Positions 33,578 to 42,508 of a stretch of DNA of 64,000 bases are shown here, in pieces; the stretch's first letter is position 1, and every line of letters begins with the position of its first letter. The position numbers were made by a program, and so were the translations under genes. The notes beneath the pieces are model-generated. The model saw only the letters and a program-made list of their open reading frames with translations, was not told the origin of the DNA and searched no databases. The stretch is from Acidimicrobiales bacterium (GTDB lineage Bacteria; Actinomycetota; Acidimicrobiia; Acidimicrobiales; Ilumatobacteraceae): positions 22,143-86,142 of the forward strand of contig JAURCL010000004.1 in the NCBI GenBank assembly GCA_030828465.1, written 5' to 3'.

Positions 33578-34557
33578 TGGACGCCGTTGCGCTCGCCGTC
33601 GCGCTCGGTGCCGTGCAAGGAGTGACGCTCGAGCGGGACAGCCCACTCGGCGAGTTGACGACATATCGCATCGGGGGAACGGCGGCGCTCACGGTCAGCA
33701 TCGACCACGTCGAGGCGCTCATCGAGGTGGGTCGGATCCTCAGTGAGGCTGACACTTCGGTGGTGGTTCTCGGGCGGGGATCCAATGTGTTGGTCGCCGA
33801 CACCGGTTTTGACGGCGTCGTGCTTCGACTGGTCGCGGACTTCGAGGCGGTCTCGATCCCGACCGTCGGAGCCGCCGAACTCGTCGAGGTGAGTGCCGGC
33901 TCGGCGGCGCCCCTGCCGGTGGTGGCGCGGCGCACGGCGGCCGCTGGGCTCGGTGGCTTCGAGTGGGCGGTGGGTGTACCAGGCACGATCGGTGGTGCCG
34001 TACGGATGAATGCCGGGGGGCACGGGTCCGATATGGCCGCATCGATCTCGGGTGCGACGATTCTGACCCTCGGAGGCTCACCCCGTTGGGTTGGTGTCGA
34101 TGGTGTCGGCTTCGGATTCCGCAGTTCGGGTATCGCCGCGGACGATGTCGTGCTCGACGCCACGCTGGTGCTGCGACCCCGCGAAGTGGAGCGGTCGGAG
34201 GCTGAGATCGACGACATCGTTCGGTGGCGTCGGGAGCACCAACCGGGTGGCCAGAACTGCGGGTCGGTTTTCGTCAACCCGGTTCCCGGGGAGATCTCGG
34301 CGGGCGCGCTCATCGACACGCTCGGCCTGCGTGGATGTCGGGACGGAACGGCTTCGGTGTCGGACAAGCACGCCAACTTCATCCTCTCCGAGCCCGGTGG
34401 CGCCGCCTCTGATGTGGTGCGTCTCATGGCTCGTGTCCGCGCGGAGGTGTTGGAACGCACCGGTCACGACTTGCGTTCGGAGGTGCGCCTGCTCGGTTTC
34501 GACGCTGAGGTCGCCGAGGCCGCCGGTGCCCGACCGGCCACCCCGGCGGGTCACTAG
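33574..34557 (+). CDS. murB: UDP-N-acetylenolpyruvoylglucosamine reductase MurB
   Basis: FAD enzyme of 327 aa that reduces the enolpyruvyl group to give UDP-MurNAc. Motifs are TTYRIGGTAAL, LGRGSNVLVAD, WAVGVPGTIGGAVRMNAGG, and the catalytic-serine segment NCGSVFVNPVPG, with the late glutamate in SEVRLLGFD. GTG at 33574 overlaps the murC stop; ATG at 33577 is the next codon. Its stop TAG is part of a TANNNT box serving ftsQ. Confidence 0.95.
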   Translation: MMDAVALAVALGAVQGVTLERDSPLGELTTYRIGGTAALTVSIDHVEALIEVGRILSEADTSVVVLGRGSNVLVADTGFDGVVLRLVADFEAVSIPTVGAAELVEVSAGSAAPLPVVARRTAAAGLGGFEWAVGVPGTIGGAVRMNAGGHGSDMAASISGATILTLGGSPRWVGVDGVGFGFRSSGIAADDVVLDATLVLRPREVERSEAEIDDIVRWRREHQPGGQNCGSVFVNPVPGEISAGALIDTLGLRGCRDGTASVSDKHANFILSEPGGAASDVVRLMARVRAEVLERTGHDLRSEVRLLGFDAEVAEAAGARPATPAGH

Positions 34558-34560
34558 GTT
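34555..34560 (+). promoter_or_regulatory. -10 box TAGGTT, leaderless type
   Basis: TAGGTT overlaps the murB stop and ends 6 nt before the ftsQ ATG, suggesting an internal promoter for ftsQ inside the cluster. Confidence 0.45.
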
Positions 34561-34566
34561 TCGCTC

Positions 34567-35496
34567 ATGGCCGATCGGGACCCCGACCAGCCCACTGGGT
34601 TGCGACGAGTGCTCTCCATCGTCGACGACGACGGCCCTGACTCGGTCTATCTCGATGGCGATCTCAACCCGGGAGGAGCCCGTCACCGCGTGGTCATTGT
34701 GGACGATGGCGCTGACGGTCAACCCCGAGCGACTCGCTCGGCCTCCGAGACCCGGCTGAGAGCCCGGCGTATCGCGGTCAATCGCCAAGCGGGGCGTCGC
34801 CGCCTTCGGCGTCTTGTCGTCCTTGCCGCCCTGCTGCTCGTCGCGGTCGGCCTGCTCGCCTCACTCGGCTCGTCGTCGTTCGGGGTGCGCGAGGCGGATG
34901 TCCGCGTGTCGGGCAACGTGTACACCGACCAGGTGGCGCTCCGTGCGGCGATCGATTCGGTGATCGGCACCCCCGTGATCCTCGTTGACACCGAAGCGCT
35001 CGAGGCCGAGATCGAGGCGATCCCGTGGGTTGACGAGGCGAGCGTTCGCACCGATCTGCCCTACGGGCTGGTGATCGATATCTCCGAACGAGAGCCGGTG
35101 CTCTCCTATCCGGGCCCCGATGACCTCTTTCGGGTGCTCGATGGGGAGGGACGCGTGCTGGACGTGATCGATGGATGGCCCTTCGAGTACCTCCTCCTTG
35201 TCGGGGTGGAGCCCCCGGCGCTCGCCGCCGGTGAGTTCGCGCCCCCCGGCTACGTCGGCGCGGCGACGCTCGGGCGCACGCTGACGGGCTCAATCCTCGA
35301 TCGGGTCTCCCTCGTCCAAGTTGACGAGGCGGGCAACGACCTCGTCGTCGTGCTCGATGACGACACCGAGATCCGCTTCGGTGCCGCTCGAGACCTCTTC
35401 GCCAAGCTGGTTCGGCTCGAGACGGTGTACGCGTCGGGGGCCGCGTCGTCGGCCGCGGTGATCGACGTCTCCACCGACGAGGTGACGATCCGCTGA
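34567..35496 (+). CDS. ftsQ: cell division protein FtsQ
   Basis: Bitopic divisome protein of 309 aa. A long acidic-to-basic cytoplasmic part runs to about residue 78, and the single membrane helix is near 80-100 (RRLVVLAALLLVAVGLLASLG). A POTRA domain follows (VREADVRVSGNVYTDQVALR, IPWVDEASVRTDLPYGLVIDI), then the FtsQ/DivIB domain. It links FtsL and its partner to the ring. Position before ftsZ agrees. Confidence 0.92.
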   Translation: MADRDPDQPTGLRRVLSIVDDDGPDSVYLDGDLNPGGARHRVVIVDDGADGQPRATRSASETRLRARRIAVNRQAGRRRLRRLVVLAALLLVAVGLLASLGSSSFGVREADVRVSGNVYTDQVALRAAIDSVIGTPVILVDTEALEAEIEAIPWVDEASVRTDLPYGLVIDISEREPVLSYPGPDDLFRVLDGEGRVLDVIDGWPFEYLLLVGVEPPALAAGEFAPPGYVGAATLGRTLTGSILDRVSLVQVDEAGNDLVVVLDDDTEIRFGAARDLFAKLVRLETVYASGAASSAAVIDVSTDEVTIR

Positions 35497-35503
35497 CCTG
35501 CGC

Positions 35504-35509
35504 TAGCAT
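35504..35509 (+). promoter_or_regulatory. -10 box TAGCAT upstream of ftsZ
   Basis: TAGCAT lies just after the ftsQ stop; a start near 35516 would give ftsZ a leader of about 130 nt that holds the short coupled frame at 35583-35651. Confidence 0.4.
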
Positions 35510-35582
35510 CCGTCCAGCCCCGGAGAGGTCCGCACCCGCGGAGCCGACACGAGAAGATTTATCGCCGGGAACTAAAGAACGT

Positions 35583-35651
35583 ATGAGACGACTTCGCGAG
35601 AGCAACCCGCTTACCATGATGGGTCGCGCGATGGAAGGGACCCTGAGATGA
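35583..35651 (+). CDS. possible 22-aa leader peptide coupled to ftsZ
   Basis: Short frame of 22 codons (begins [19 protein letters not shown]) in the ftsQ-ftsZ gap. Its TGA overlaps the ftsZ ATG as ATGA, the same coupling seen through the cluster. The ftsZ ribosome-binding site (GGAAGGGA) lies inside it. No clear Shine-Dalgarno precedes its own ATG. It could be a regulatory leader or chance; a short open frame is easy to get in GC-rich DNA. Confidence 0.3.
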   Translation: MRRLRESNPLTMMGRAMEGTLR

Positions 35652-36709
35652 ACGGTGCGCCTCAGAACTACCTGGCGGTGATCAAGGTGATCGGTGTCGG
35701 TGGCGGCGGAGTCAACGCCGTGAACCGAATGATCGACGCGGGCCTTCGCGGTGTCGAGTTCATCGCCGTCAACACCGACGCCCAAGCCCTGCTCATGAGC
35801 GACGCTGATGTGAAGCTCGATATCGGTCGCGAGTTGACGAGGGGTCTCGGCGCGGGCAGTGACCCCGAGGTCGGCCGAAGCGCGGCGGAGGCGCATGCCG
35901 ACGAGATCGCCGAGATGGTCAAGGGCGCGGACATGGTGTTCATCACCGCGGGTGAGGGCGGTGGCACCGGCACAGGCGCTTCCCCAGTGATCGCTGAGAT
36001 CGCTCGCGAGGCCGGCGCGCTGACCATCGGTGTGGTCACGCGCCCGTTCTCCTTCGAGGGGCGTCGACGCTCGGTAACCGCCGATGCGGGCGTGCAGCGG
36101 CTGAAGGAGAAGGTCGACACGCTGATCGTCATCCCCAACGACCGCCTGCTGTCCGTGGCCAATGAGAAGACGAGCGTGACCGCCGCGTTCAACATCGCCA
36201 ATGAGGTGCTCCTCCAAGGCGTCTCGGGCATCACCAACCTGCTCACCATCCCGGGCCTGATCAACACCGACTTCGCCGATGTGAAAATGGTGCTCGCGAA
36301 CGCCGGGTCGGCCCTCATGGGCATTGGGGAGGCCTCGGGCGAGGACCGCGCGGTCAGCGCCGCCAAGTCCGCCATCTCCTCGCCGCTCCTCGAGTCGGCC
36401 ATCGACGGCGCGCGCGGGGTGCTCCTCAACATCACGGGTCCGTCCAGCATGGGTCTCTTCGAGATGAACGCCGCCGCCGAGATCATCCACGGTGTCGCCC
36501 ATCCCGACGCGAATATCATCTTCGGAACGGTCATCGACGACGAGATCGGCGATTCTCTCCGGATCACTGTGATCGCCGCCGGTTTCGACCGTGTCGAGGC
36601 CGCCGCTTCATCGAGCGAGCGTCCTTCCTCGCGCCTCTCCGATCTCTTCGGGCCGGATGGCGACGATGAGGACGACGACGGTTTCGACGTCCCCGAATTC
36701 CTTCGCTGA
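35648..36709 (+). CDS. ftsZ: cell division GTPase FtsZ
   Basis: Tubulin-like GTPase of 353 aa that forms the division ring. Motifs are [37 protein letters not shown], the GTP signature [17 protein letters not shown], the T7 loop region [19 protein letters not shown], and the C-terminal peptide [11 protein letters not shown], which binds SepF and others. The linker before the tail is short (about 35 residues). ATG at 35648 has an AGGGA site 8 nt upstream. Confidence 0.98.
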   Translation: MNGAPQNYLAVIKVIGVGGGGVNAVNRMIDAGLRGVEFIAVNTDAQALLMSDADVKLDIGRELTRGLGAGSDPEVGRSAAEAHADEIAEMVKGADMVFITAGEGGGTGTGASPVIAEIAREAGALTIGVVTRPFSFEGRRRSVTADAGVQRLKEKVDTLIVIPNDRLLSVANEKTSVTAAFNIANEVLLQGVSGITNLLTIPGLINTDFADVKMVLANAGSALMGIGEASGEDRAVSAAKSAISSPLLESAIDGARGVLLNITGPSSMGLFEMNAAAEIIHGVAHPDANIIFGTVIDDEIGDSLRITVIAAGFDRVEAAASSSERPSSRLSDLFGPDGDDEDDDGFDVPEFLR

Positions 36710-36713
36710 CGTC

Positions 36714-37385
36714 GTGACCCCCGGTCCCGTGCCGGTCGATCCCGCCGGGGTCGCCGAGCGCCTCCGCGAGGTCAGAGAGCGCGTCGCGCTCGCCGGTGGC
36801 TCCGACGTGGCCGTCGTCGCAGTCACCAAGTCATTTCCCGCCGAAGCGGTGCTCGCGGCAGTGGCCGCGGGTGCCGACGGCATCGGTGAGAACTACGCCC
36901 AGGAGCTCGACGCCAAGGCATCGGCGATTGCCGAGGCAGCCGCGAGTGGCTGCCCAGTCCACTTCATCGGGCAACTTCAGTCCAACAAGGTCCGCGTGGT
37001 CGCGCGCCACGCCAATGTCATCCAGTCGGTGGACCGACCCTCGCTGCTCACCGAGATCGCGCGGCGCGCCTCGGGTCTGTCGGTGATGATCCAGGTATCG
37101 CCGGCCGACGAAACCGGCAAGGGGGGCTGCGACCCGGCGGAGGTGCCGGCCCTCGTCGAGACCGCCCGCCAGATGGGACTCGAGGTGCTTGGGCTCATGT
37201 GTGTGGCGCCGACCTCGGGTGGGGTCGAGGCGGCGGGCCCGCACTTCGCGATGGCGCGCGCACTGGTCGATCATCTCGGTCTCGAGCACTGCTCGATGGG
37301 GATGTCGGGTGACCTGGAGGTCGCTGTGCGCGAGGGCTCGACCATGGTGCGCATCGGTTCGGCCCTCTTCGGCGAGCGCAGCTGA
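36714..37385 (+). CDS. YggS-family PLP homeostasis protein
   Basis: A 223-aa TIM-barrel PLP-binding protein of the YggS/PROSC family, which buffers pyridoxal phosphate and has no known enzyme activity. The PLP lysine is in VAVTKSFPAEAV. Other family segments are GIGENYAQELDAKA, HFIGQLQSNKVR, IQVSPADETGKGGCDP, LMCVAPTSGG and MGMSGDLEVAVREGSTMVRIGSA (shown in parts). GTG at 36714 or 36729 is the start. The ftsZ-yggS-sepF order is standard in Gram-positives. Confidence 0.9.
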   Translation: MTPGPVPVDPAGVAERLREVRERVALAGGSDVAVVAVTKSFPAEAVLAAVAAGADGIGENYAQELDAKASAIAEAAASGCPVHFIGQLQSNKVRVVARHANVIQSVDRPSLLTEIARRASGLSVMIQVSPADETGKGGCDPAEVPALVETARQMGLEVLGLMCVAPTSGGVEAAGPHFAMARALVDHLGLEHCSMGMSGDLEVAVREGSTMVRIGSALFGERS

Positions 37386-37419
37386 GTGAGGGTGCCCGGT
37401 CCCTTCGGTGCCCGTGAAC

Positions 37420-37425
37420 TAGCGT
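37420..37425 (+). promoter_or_regulatory. -10 box TAGCGT before sepF
   Basis: TAGCGT is followed by a 22-nt leader carrying a strong GAGGAGG ribosome-binding site before the sepF ATG, so this mRNA is leadered. Confidence 0.4.
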
Positions 37426-37447
37426 TCGACCCGAGGAGGATCTCGGC

Positions 37448-37915
37448 ATGTCGGTGTGGAAGAAGACGATGGACTATCTCGGGCTCGGCCCCGACGACGC
37501 CTACGACGACTACGACGACGTCGAGGATGTCGAGCGCGACGAGTTCGACCTCGAGGATGAGGAAGAGGTAGTGCCGCCGAACCGGCCGGTGTTCCCCTCG
37601 CGCGGCGACACCGGACCGATCCGCCGACCCACCAGTGAGGATCCCTCGGTGAAGGTGCGCACCGTTCGGCCCTCGGCCCGCAATGCAGATCCGGTGACCG
37701 TCCGGCCACGAGGCTTCGAGCAGGCCCAAGAAGTGGCGGACGCGTTCAAGGTCGGTCAGCCCGTCATCATGAATCTCGAGGGCTCCGATCGCGAGATCGC
37801 GCGACGCCTTATCGATTTCGCGAGCGGCCTCTGCTACGCGCTCGACGGGACGATGGAGAAGATCGCGAACGGCGTGTACTTGCTGAAGCCGTCGAATCAT
37901 CCGGGCGGCGCCTGA
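37448..37915 (+). CDS. sepF: SepF, FtsZ membrane anchor
   Basis: A 155-aa divisome protein that tethers FtsZ to the membrane. The amphipathic N-terminal helix is MSVWKKTMDYLGLG, then a very acidic linker (YDDYDDVEDVERDEFDLEDEE in part) to about residue 75. The SepF core is VTVRPRGFEQAQEVADAF and QPVIMNLEGSDREIARRLID. A strong ribosome-binding site lies 7 nt before ATG. No DivIVA gene follows; the next gene is ileS. Confidence 0.93.
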   Translation: MSVWKKTMDYLGLGPDDAYDDYDDVEDVERDEFDLEDEEEVVPPNRPVFPSRGDTGPIRRPTSEDPSVKVRTVRPSARNADPVTVRPRGFEQAQEVADAFKVGQPVIMNLEGSDREIARRLIDFASGLCYALDGTMEKIANGVYLLKPSNHPGGA

Positions 37916-37950
37916 GTCCGAGCACCCGGAGCGGGTGTCGAACCCACCGG

Positions 37951-37956
37951 TAGCAT
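37951..37956 (+). promoter_or_regulatory. -10 box TAGCAT before ileS
   Basis: TAGCAT lies 37 nt before the ileS GTG, leaving a short leader. No T-box antiterminator is seen. Confidence 0.35.
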
Positions 37957-37993
37957 TCGGCGGGCCGTAACGACGGCCGAGTGAGCGATCAAC

Positions 37994-40900
37994 GTGAAGT
38001 ACCCCGACGTCCCCCCACAGCCCGACTTGCCCTCTCTCGAGAGCGAGGTGATCGCTGCTTGGGAGCGCGACGACACTTTCCGGCGCTCGGTTGAGGCCCG
38101 AGACGCAGGCGCCGATGGGGCCAACGAGTTCGTGTTCTACGACGGCCCACCGTTCGCCAACGGACTCCCTCACTACGGCCACCTGCTCACCGGATACGTC
38201 AAGGACGCGGTGCCGCGATACCAAACGATGCGCGGTCGCCGGGTGGAGCGACGGTTCGGCTGGGACTGCCATGGCCTGCCAGCCGAGGTGCAGGCCGAGA
38301 AGGAACTCGGTATCTCGGGTCACCCTGAGATCTCGGCGTTCGGTATCGATCGGTTCAACGACGCCTGCCGCACCAGCGTGCTGCAGTACACCAACGAGTG
38401 GCGCGCCTACGTCAACCGCCAGGCGCGGTGGGTGGACTTCGACAACGACTACAAGACCCTCGACCTCGACTACATGGAGAGCGTCATGTGGGCTTTCCGT
38501 CAACTCTGGGACAAGGGCCTCATCTACGAGGGGTTCCGGGTTCTGGCGTATTGCTGGCGATGTGAGACACCGCTCAGCAACACCGAGACCCGGATGGACG
38601 ACGTGTACCGCGACCGGCAAGATCCCGCTGTCACGGTCTGGTTCCGCCTCGACACCGGCGAGCGGATCCTTGCGTGGACGACGACACCTTGGACGCTGCC
38701 CTCCAACCTCGCGCTCGCGGTAGGCCCAGACATCGAGTACTCCATCGTCGCGCTCGAAGGGGAGCGGTACATCATCGCCTCCGCCCGACTTGAGTCCTAC
38801 TCCGCCCAACTCGAGGGCGGAGAGGTGGTCGCCACGGTGCTCGGCTCCGAGCTCGTCGGGCGCACCTACGCTCCGGTGTTCGACTTCCTCGCCGGTACCG
38901 AGAACGCCTTCCAGGTGCTTCCGGGTGACTTCGTCACCACCGAGGATGGCACCGGTGTCGTTCACATGGCACCGGGCTTCGGCGAGGAGGACCAGGCCGT
39001 CTGCTCGGCAGCCGGCATCCCGACGATCTGCCCGATGGATGAGCGGGGTCGCTACACGTCAGAGATCTCGCGCTGGGCGGGCACCCACGTCTTTGAGGCG
39101 AATCCCGAGGTGATCCGGGCGCTCAAGGAGATCGGCGCCCTGGTGCGGCACGACAGCTACGACCACGCCTATCCGCACTGCTGGCGGTGCGCGGAGCCGT
39201 TGGTGTACCGCGCGATCTCGTCGTGGTTCGTCGAGGTGACGCGGATCCGAGACCGCATGGTCGAGTTGAACGGCGATATCAACTGGGTGCCCTCCCATGT
39301 GAAGGAAGGCAGTTTCGGCAAGTGGCTGGCGAACGCCCGCGACTGGTCGATCTCCCGGAACCGATTCTGGGGATCCCCGATTCCGGTCTGGGTGAGCGAC
39401 GATCCCGAGTACCCGCGAACCGACGTGTACGGGTCGATCGCCGAGCTCGAGGCGGATTTCAGCGTCCCCGTCACCGACTTGCATCGCCCTGCCATCGACG
39501 ACTTGGTGCGTCCGAACCCCGACGACCCGACGGGTCGGTCGATGATGCGTCGGGTCCCCGAGGTGTTGGACTGCTGGTTCGAGTCGGGGTCGATGCCGTT
39601 CGCCCAGGTGCACTATCCGTTCGAGAACGCTGAGTGGTTTGAGCATCACTATCCGGGGGACTTCATCGTGGAGTACCTCGGTCAGACGCGCGGCTGGTTC
39701 TACACGATGCACGTTCTGGCCACCGCGCTCTTCGACCGACCGGCATTCGAGAACTGTGTGAGCCACGGGATCGTGCTCGGGGACGACGGCTCGAAGATGT
39801 CGAAGTCGCTTCGCAACTATCCGGACCCGAACGAGATGTTCGACGCGCACGGCTCGGATGCGATGCGCTGGTATCTGCTGTCCTCGCCGATCCTCAGAGG
39901 TCTCGACTTCTCCGTGTCGGAGACCGGCATCCGCGACACCGTCAGGCGTGTCGTTCTGCCGTTCTGGAACGCCTACTACTTCTTGACGCTCTACGCCCGC
40001 GCGGCCGGGCGCGAGGGTGTGGAGCGCACCGATCAGACCGATGTCCTCGATCGGTACCTGCTCGGTGAGTTGAACCGCTTGGTCTCGGACTCCACGGCGG
40101 CGATGGAGGCCTACGACCTGTACGGGGCGTGCGAGACCGTGGAGCGCTTCTTGGACACGCTCACCAACTGGTACATCCGTCGAAGCCGTGAACGCTTCTG
40201 GGAGGGCGACCAGGACGCGATCGACACCCTCCACACGGCGATGGTGACGCTCTGTCGGGTGAGCGCGCCCCTGCTCCCGCTCGTGAGCGAGCACATCCAC
40301 ACCGGCCTCGTCGGAGAGGGCAGCGTCCACCTGCTCGACTGGCCGAGCGCCGAGGCATTTCCCGTCGACGCTGACCTCGCGCGGGGCATGGCGCTCGTGC
40401 GCGATGCCTGCTCGACCCTGCTTTCGCTTCGCAAAGCTGAAGGCCTCCGGGTCCGCCTGCCGCTCGCCTCGGCGACCGTGGCTACCCCGGACGCCGAGGT
40501 GCTCCGCCCTCATCTCGGAATCATCCGCGACGAACTCAACCTGAAAGACGTCGTCCTCACCGACGACCTCGCCGCGCATGGGCGTAAAGAGCTCGTTCTG
40601 AACCCGAAGGCGCTGGGTCCGCGGCTCGGAGGAGCCACGCAGGAGGTCATCGTGGCTCACAAGCGCGGGGATTGGTCGGAGACGGTGTCGGGTGTGCGGG
40701 TCGGTGAGCACGATCTCGAGCCGGGAGAGTTCGATTTCCGGTTGGTGTCGGCGGCCGAGGGAGCGGCAGCGACCCTGCCTCGCGATGGCGGCATCGTCGT
40801 GCTCGACACCCAGGTCACCCCTGAACTGGAGATTGAGGGGGTGGCGCGTGACCTGATCCGCCGAGTCCAGCAGGAGCGCCGTGATGTGGGTTTGGACGTG

Positions 40901-41062
40901 AGTGATCGGATCCGGCTGACGGTCAGCGGACCCGATGACGTCATCCGCGCGCTTGACGCCCACCGCGACCTGGTCGCTGGTGAGACCCTTGCGCTCGACG
41001 TGGTGGTGGCCGGTTCAGCGGCTGAGGCCGAGGTCGTTGTGGAGCGGATGTCGGCTGGGTGA
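37994..41062 (+). CDS. ileS: isoleucyl-tRNA synthetase
   Basis: Class I synthetase of 1022 aa that charges tRNA-Ile and edits valine. The HIGH motif is [15 protein letters not shown], and KMSKS is [14 protein letters not shown]. Editing-domain pieces are [19 protein letters not shown] and [16 protein letters not shown]. The C-terminal anticodon-binding domain is long, and the sequence resembles the eukaryote-like, mupirocin-resistant IleS type. GTG at 37994. Confidence 0.96.
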   Translation: MKYPDVPPQPDLPSLESEVIAAWERDDTFRRSVEARDAGADGANEFVFYDGPPFANGLPHYGHLLTGYVKDAVPRYQTMRGRRVERRFGWDCHGLPAEVQAEKELGISGHPEISAFGIDRFNDACRTSVLQYTNEWRAYVNRQARWVDFDNDYKTLDLDYMESVMWAFRQLWDKGLIYEGFRVLAYCWRCETPLSNTETRMDDVYRDRQDPAVTVWFRLDTGERILAWTTTPWTLPSNLALAVGPDIEYSIVALEGERYIIASARLESYSAQLEGGEVVATVLGSELVGRTYAPVFDFLAGTENAFQVLPGDFVTTEDGTGVVHMAPGFGEEDQAVCSAAGIPTICPMDERGRYTSEISRWAGTHVFEANPEVIRALKEIGALVRHDSYDHAYPHCWRCAEPLVYRAISSWFVEVTRIRDRMVELNGDINWVPSHVKEGSFGKWLANARDWSISRNRFWGSPIPVWVSDDPEYPRTDVYGSIAELEADFSVPVTDLHRPAIDDLVRPNPDDPTGRSMMRRVPEVLDCWFESGSMPFAQVHYPFENAEWFEHHYPGDFIVEYLGQTRGWFYTMHVLATALFDRPAFENCVSHGIVLGDDGSKMSKSLRNYPDPNEMFDAHGSDAMRWYLLSSPILRGLDFSVSETGIRDTVRRVVLPFWNAYYFLTLYARAAGREGVERTDQTDVLDRYLLGELNRLVSDSTAAMEAYDLYGACETVERFLDTLTNWYIRRSRERFWEGDQDAIDTLHTAMVTLCRVSAPLLPLVSEHIHTGLVGEGSVHLLDWPSAEAFPVDADLARGMALVRDACSTLLSLRKAEGLRVRLPLASATVATPDAEVLRPHLGIIRDELNLKDVVLTDDLAAHGRKELVLNPKALGPRLGGATQEVIVAHKRGDWSETVSGVRVGEHDLEPGEFDFRLVSAAEGAAATLPRDGGIVVLDTQVTPELEIEGVARDLIRRVQQERRDVGLDVSDRIRLTVSGPDDVIRALDAHRDLVAGETLALDVVVAGSAAEAEVVVERMSAG

Positions 41063-41090
41063 TCTCCGTGGCCCGCTTGGTGACGGGCGA

Positions 41091-41096
41091 TAGTGT
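41091..41096 (+). promoter_or_regulatory. -10 box TAGTGT before the DksA-like gene
   Basis: TAGTGT is followed by a 27-nt leader with GGGAGG about 7 nt before the ATG. Confidence 0.4.
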
Positions 41097-41123
41097 TCCC
41101 CGACCAACGACGGGAGGTCCCCC

Positions 41124-42017
41124 ATGGCCGCGAAGAAGTCAGCCGCGAAGAAATCGGTAGCGAAGAAGGCTGCGCCCAAGAAAGCCGCGCCAAAGAAGGC
41201 TGCACCCAAGAAGGCTGCACCCAAGAAGGCCGCGCCAAAGAAGGCTGCACCCAAGAAGGCTGCACCCAAGAAGGCTGCACCAAAGAAGGCTGCACCCAAG
41301 AAGGCTGCACCCAAGAAGGCTGCACCCAAGAAGGTCGCACCCAAGAAGGTCGCACCCAAGAAGGTCGCGCCAAAGAAGGCTGCGCCAAAGAAGGCTGCAC
41401 CCAAGAAGGCTGTGCCTAAGAAGGCTGCGCCAAAGAAGGTCGCACCAAAGAAGGTCGCACCAAAGAAGGCTGCGCCCAAGAAGGCCGCGCTAAAGAAGAC
41501 TGTCGCGAAGCCGGCACCGAAGAAGCCGGAAGCGAAGAAGGTCGCACCGAAGAAGGCCGTTGCCAAGCCGGCACCGCCGAAGAAAGTCGGTCCCGAATTC
41601 CCCAAGCCTCGAGGCACCTCGAAGGATGGAATCGCCTACACCAAGGAATTCGACGTCCGATTCCTTAAGGCTCAGCGCGCTTTGCTCCTTGAGGAGCGCG
41701 AGCGTCTCGTTGGACAAGCCGATCGCCTCGAGCATGACGCTCAGGAACTCATCGACGAGGCCGAGATGGGCGATGTGCAGTTCGACGATGAGGGCGGGGA
41801 GGGCGACACCATGGTGGTGGAGCGCGAACGTGATCTCGCGCTGAGCGCCCAGGCCCGCGAAGCCGTTGCCGAGATCGACGCCGCACTCGAGCGCATCACA
41901 TCGGGTCGGTACGGGTTCTCGCTCATCTCCGCGAGACCTATTCCGAGGGAGCGACTCGAAGCGATTCCCTGGGCTACCGAACTCGTCGAGGAGAAGGTCG
42001 GCGGTATCGGGCGGTGA
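41124..42017 (+). CDS. DksA/TraR-like protein with Lys/Ala/Pro-rich tail, no zinc cysteines
   Basis: A 297-aa protein in two parts. Residues about 1-150 are almost only Lys, Ala, Pro and Val, mostly KKAAP/KKVAP pentapeptides, like histone-H1-type DNA-binding tails. The C-terminal 130 residues match the DksA/TraR pattern: a coiled coil (FLKAQRALLLEERERLVGQA), DDEGGEGDTMVVERERDLAL, ALERITSGRYG and RPIPRERLEAIPWA. The four zinc-finger cysteines of DksA are missing: where YGxCxxCG is expected it reads YGFSLISARP. The ileS/dksA-like/lspA/rluD order is also found in streptomycetes. Likely a nucleic-acid-binding or RNA-polymerase-binding protein. Confidence 0.85.
   Translation: MAAKKSAAKKSVAKKAAPKKAAPKKAAPKKAAPKKAAPKKAAPKKAAPKKAAPKKAAPKKAAPKKAAPKKVAPKKVAPKKVAPKKAAPKKAAPKKAVPKKAAPKKVAPKKVAPKKAAPKKAALKKTVAKPAPKKPEAKKVAPKKAVAKPAPPKKVGPEFPKPRGTSKDGIAYTKEFDVRFLKAQRALLLEERERLVGQADRLEHDAQELIDEAEMGDVQFDDEGGEGDTMVVERERDLALSAQAREAVAEIDAALERITSGRYGFSLISARPIPRERLEAIPWATELVEEKVGGIGR
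41163..41492 (+). repeat. 15-bp tandem repeat, about 22 units, coding KKAAP/KKVAP
   Basis: In-frame tandem array of a 15-mer close to AAGAAGGCTGCACCC. By eye there are 22 units: 11 KKAAP, 3 KKVAP, then mixed KKAAP, KKAVP, KKVAP and KKAAL. Third-codon positions vary (GCT/GCC, GCA/GCG, CCC/CCA), so most copies are not fresh duplications, though runs of identical units at 41193-41327 suggest recent slippage. Confidence 0.92.
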
Positions 42018-42508
42018 GCCGAGACGGGCGGGCCGGTCGTCGCCTCGCCCTGCCGATCGGCGCGGCGGTGATCGTCGTCGACCAGGGCACCAAAGAATGG
42101 GCGCTCGGGCGCCTGAGTGGAGGTCGCACCATCGACCTCGTCTGGACCCTGCGCTTCCGCCTCACGTTCAACGAGGGGATGGCCTTCGGAGCCGGCCAAG
42201 GTCTTGGAGTCGTGATCGGGCTTCTGGCCGCGGTCATCATCGCGCTGCTCATCCGCCAGACCGCCCGCGTGATGCCGCCTGCTCAGGCGATCGCGCTCGG
42301 TCTCATCATGGGGGGTGCCGCGGGCAACCTGATCGACCGGCTGCTACGCGATGAGGGGCTGCTGAGAGGCGCCGTCGTCGATTTCATCGATCTCCAATGG
42401 TTCCCCGTGTTCAACGTGGCCGACGCCGCGATCAACATCGGCGCCGTTCTCCTGGTGCTCGCACTCCTTCTCGAGGCCCGATCCACTGACAGCGGGCGGG
42501 AGACATGA
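42014..42508 (+). CDS. lspA: lipoprotein signal peptidase LspA
   Basis: Membrane aspartic protease of 164 aa that removes signal peptides of diacylglyceryl lipoproteins. Four hydrophobic helices are seen. The catalytic aspartates are in GAAGNLIDRLL and FNVADAAINIG; FNEGMAFGAG is the conserved N-motif. GTG at 42014 overlaps the DksA-like stop (GTGA), and its stop overlaps rluD. Confidence 0.95.
   Translation: MSRDGRAGRRLALPIGAAVIVVDQGTKEWALGRLSGGRTIDLVWTLRFRLTFNEGMAFGAGQGLGVVIGLLAAVIIALLIRQTARVMPPAQAIALGLIMGGAAGNLIDRLLRDEGLLRGAVVDFIDLQWFPVFNVADAAINIGAVLLVLALLLEARSTDSGRET

Noticed and set aside
41163..41492. Possible CRISPR array
   Set aside because: Units are contiguous 15-mers with no spacers and keep a reading frame.
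41015..41617. Antisense open frame of about 200 aa rich in Phe, Gly and Ala
   Set aside because: It is the reverse complement of the KKAAP repeat; the composition follows from the repeat and no independent start signal or family match is seen.
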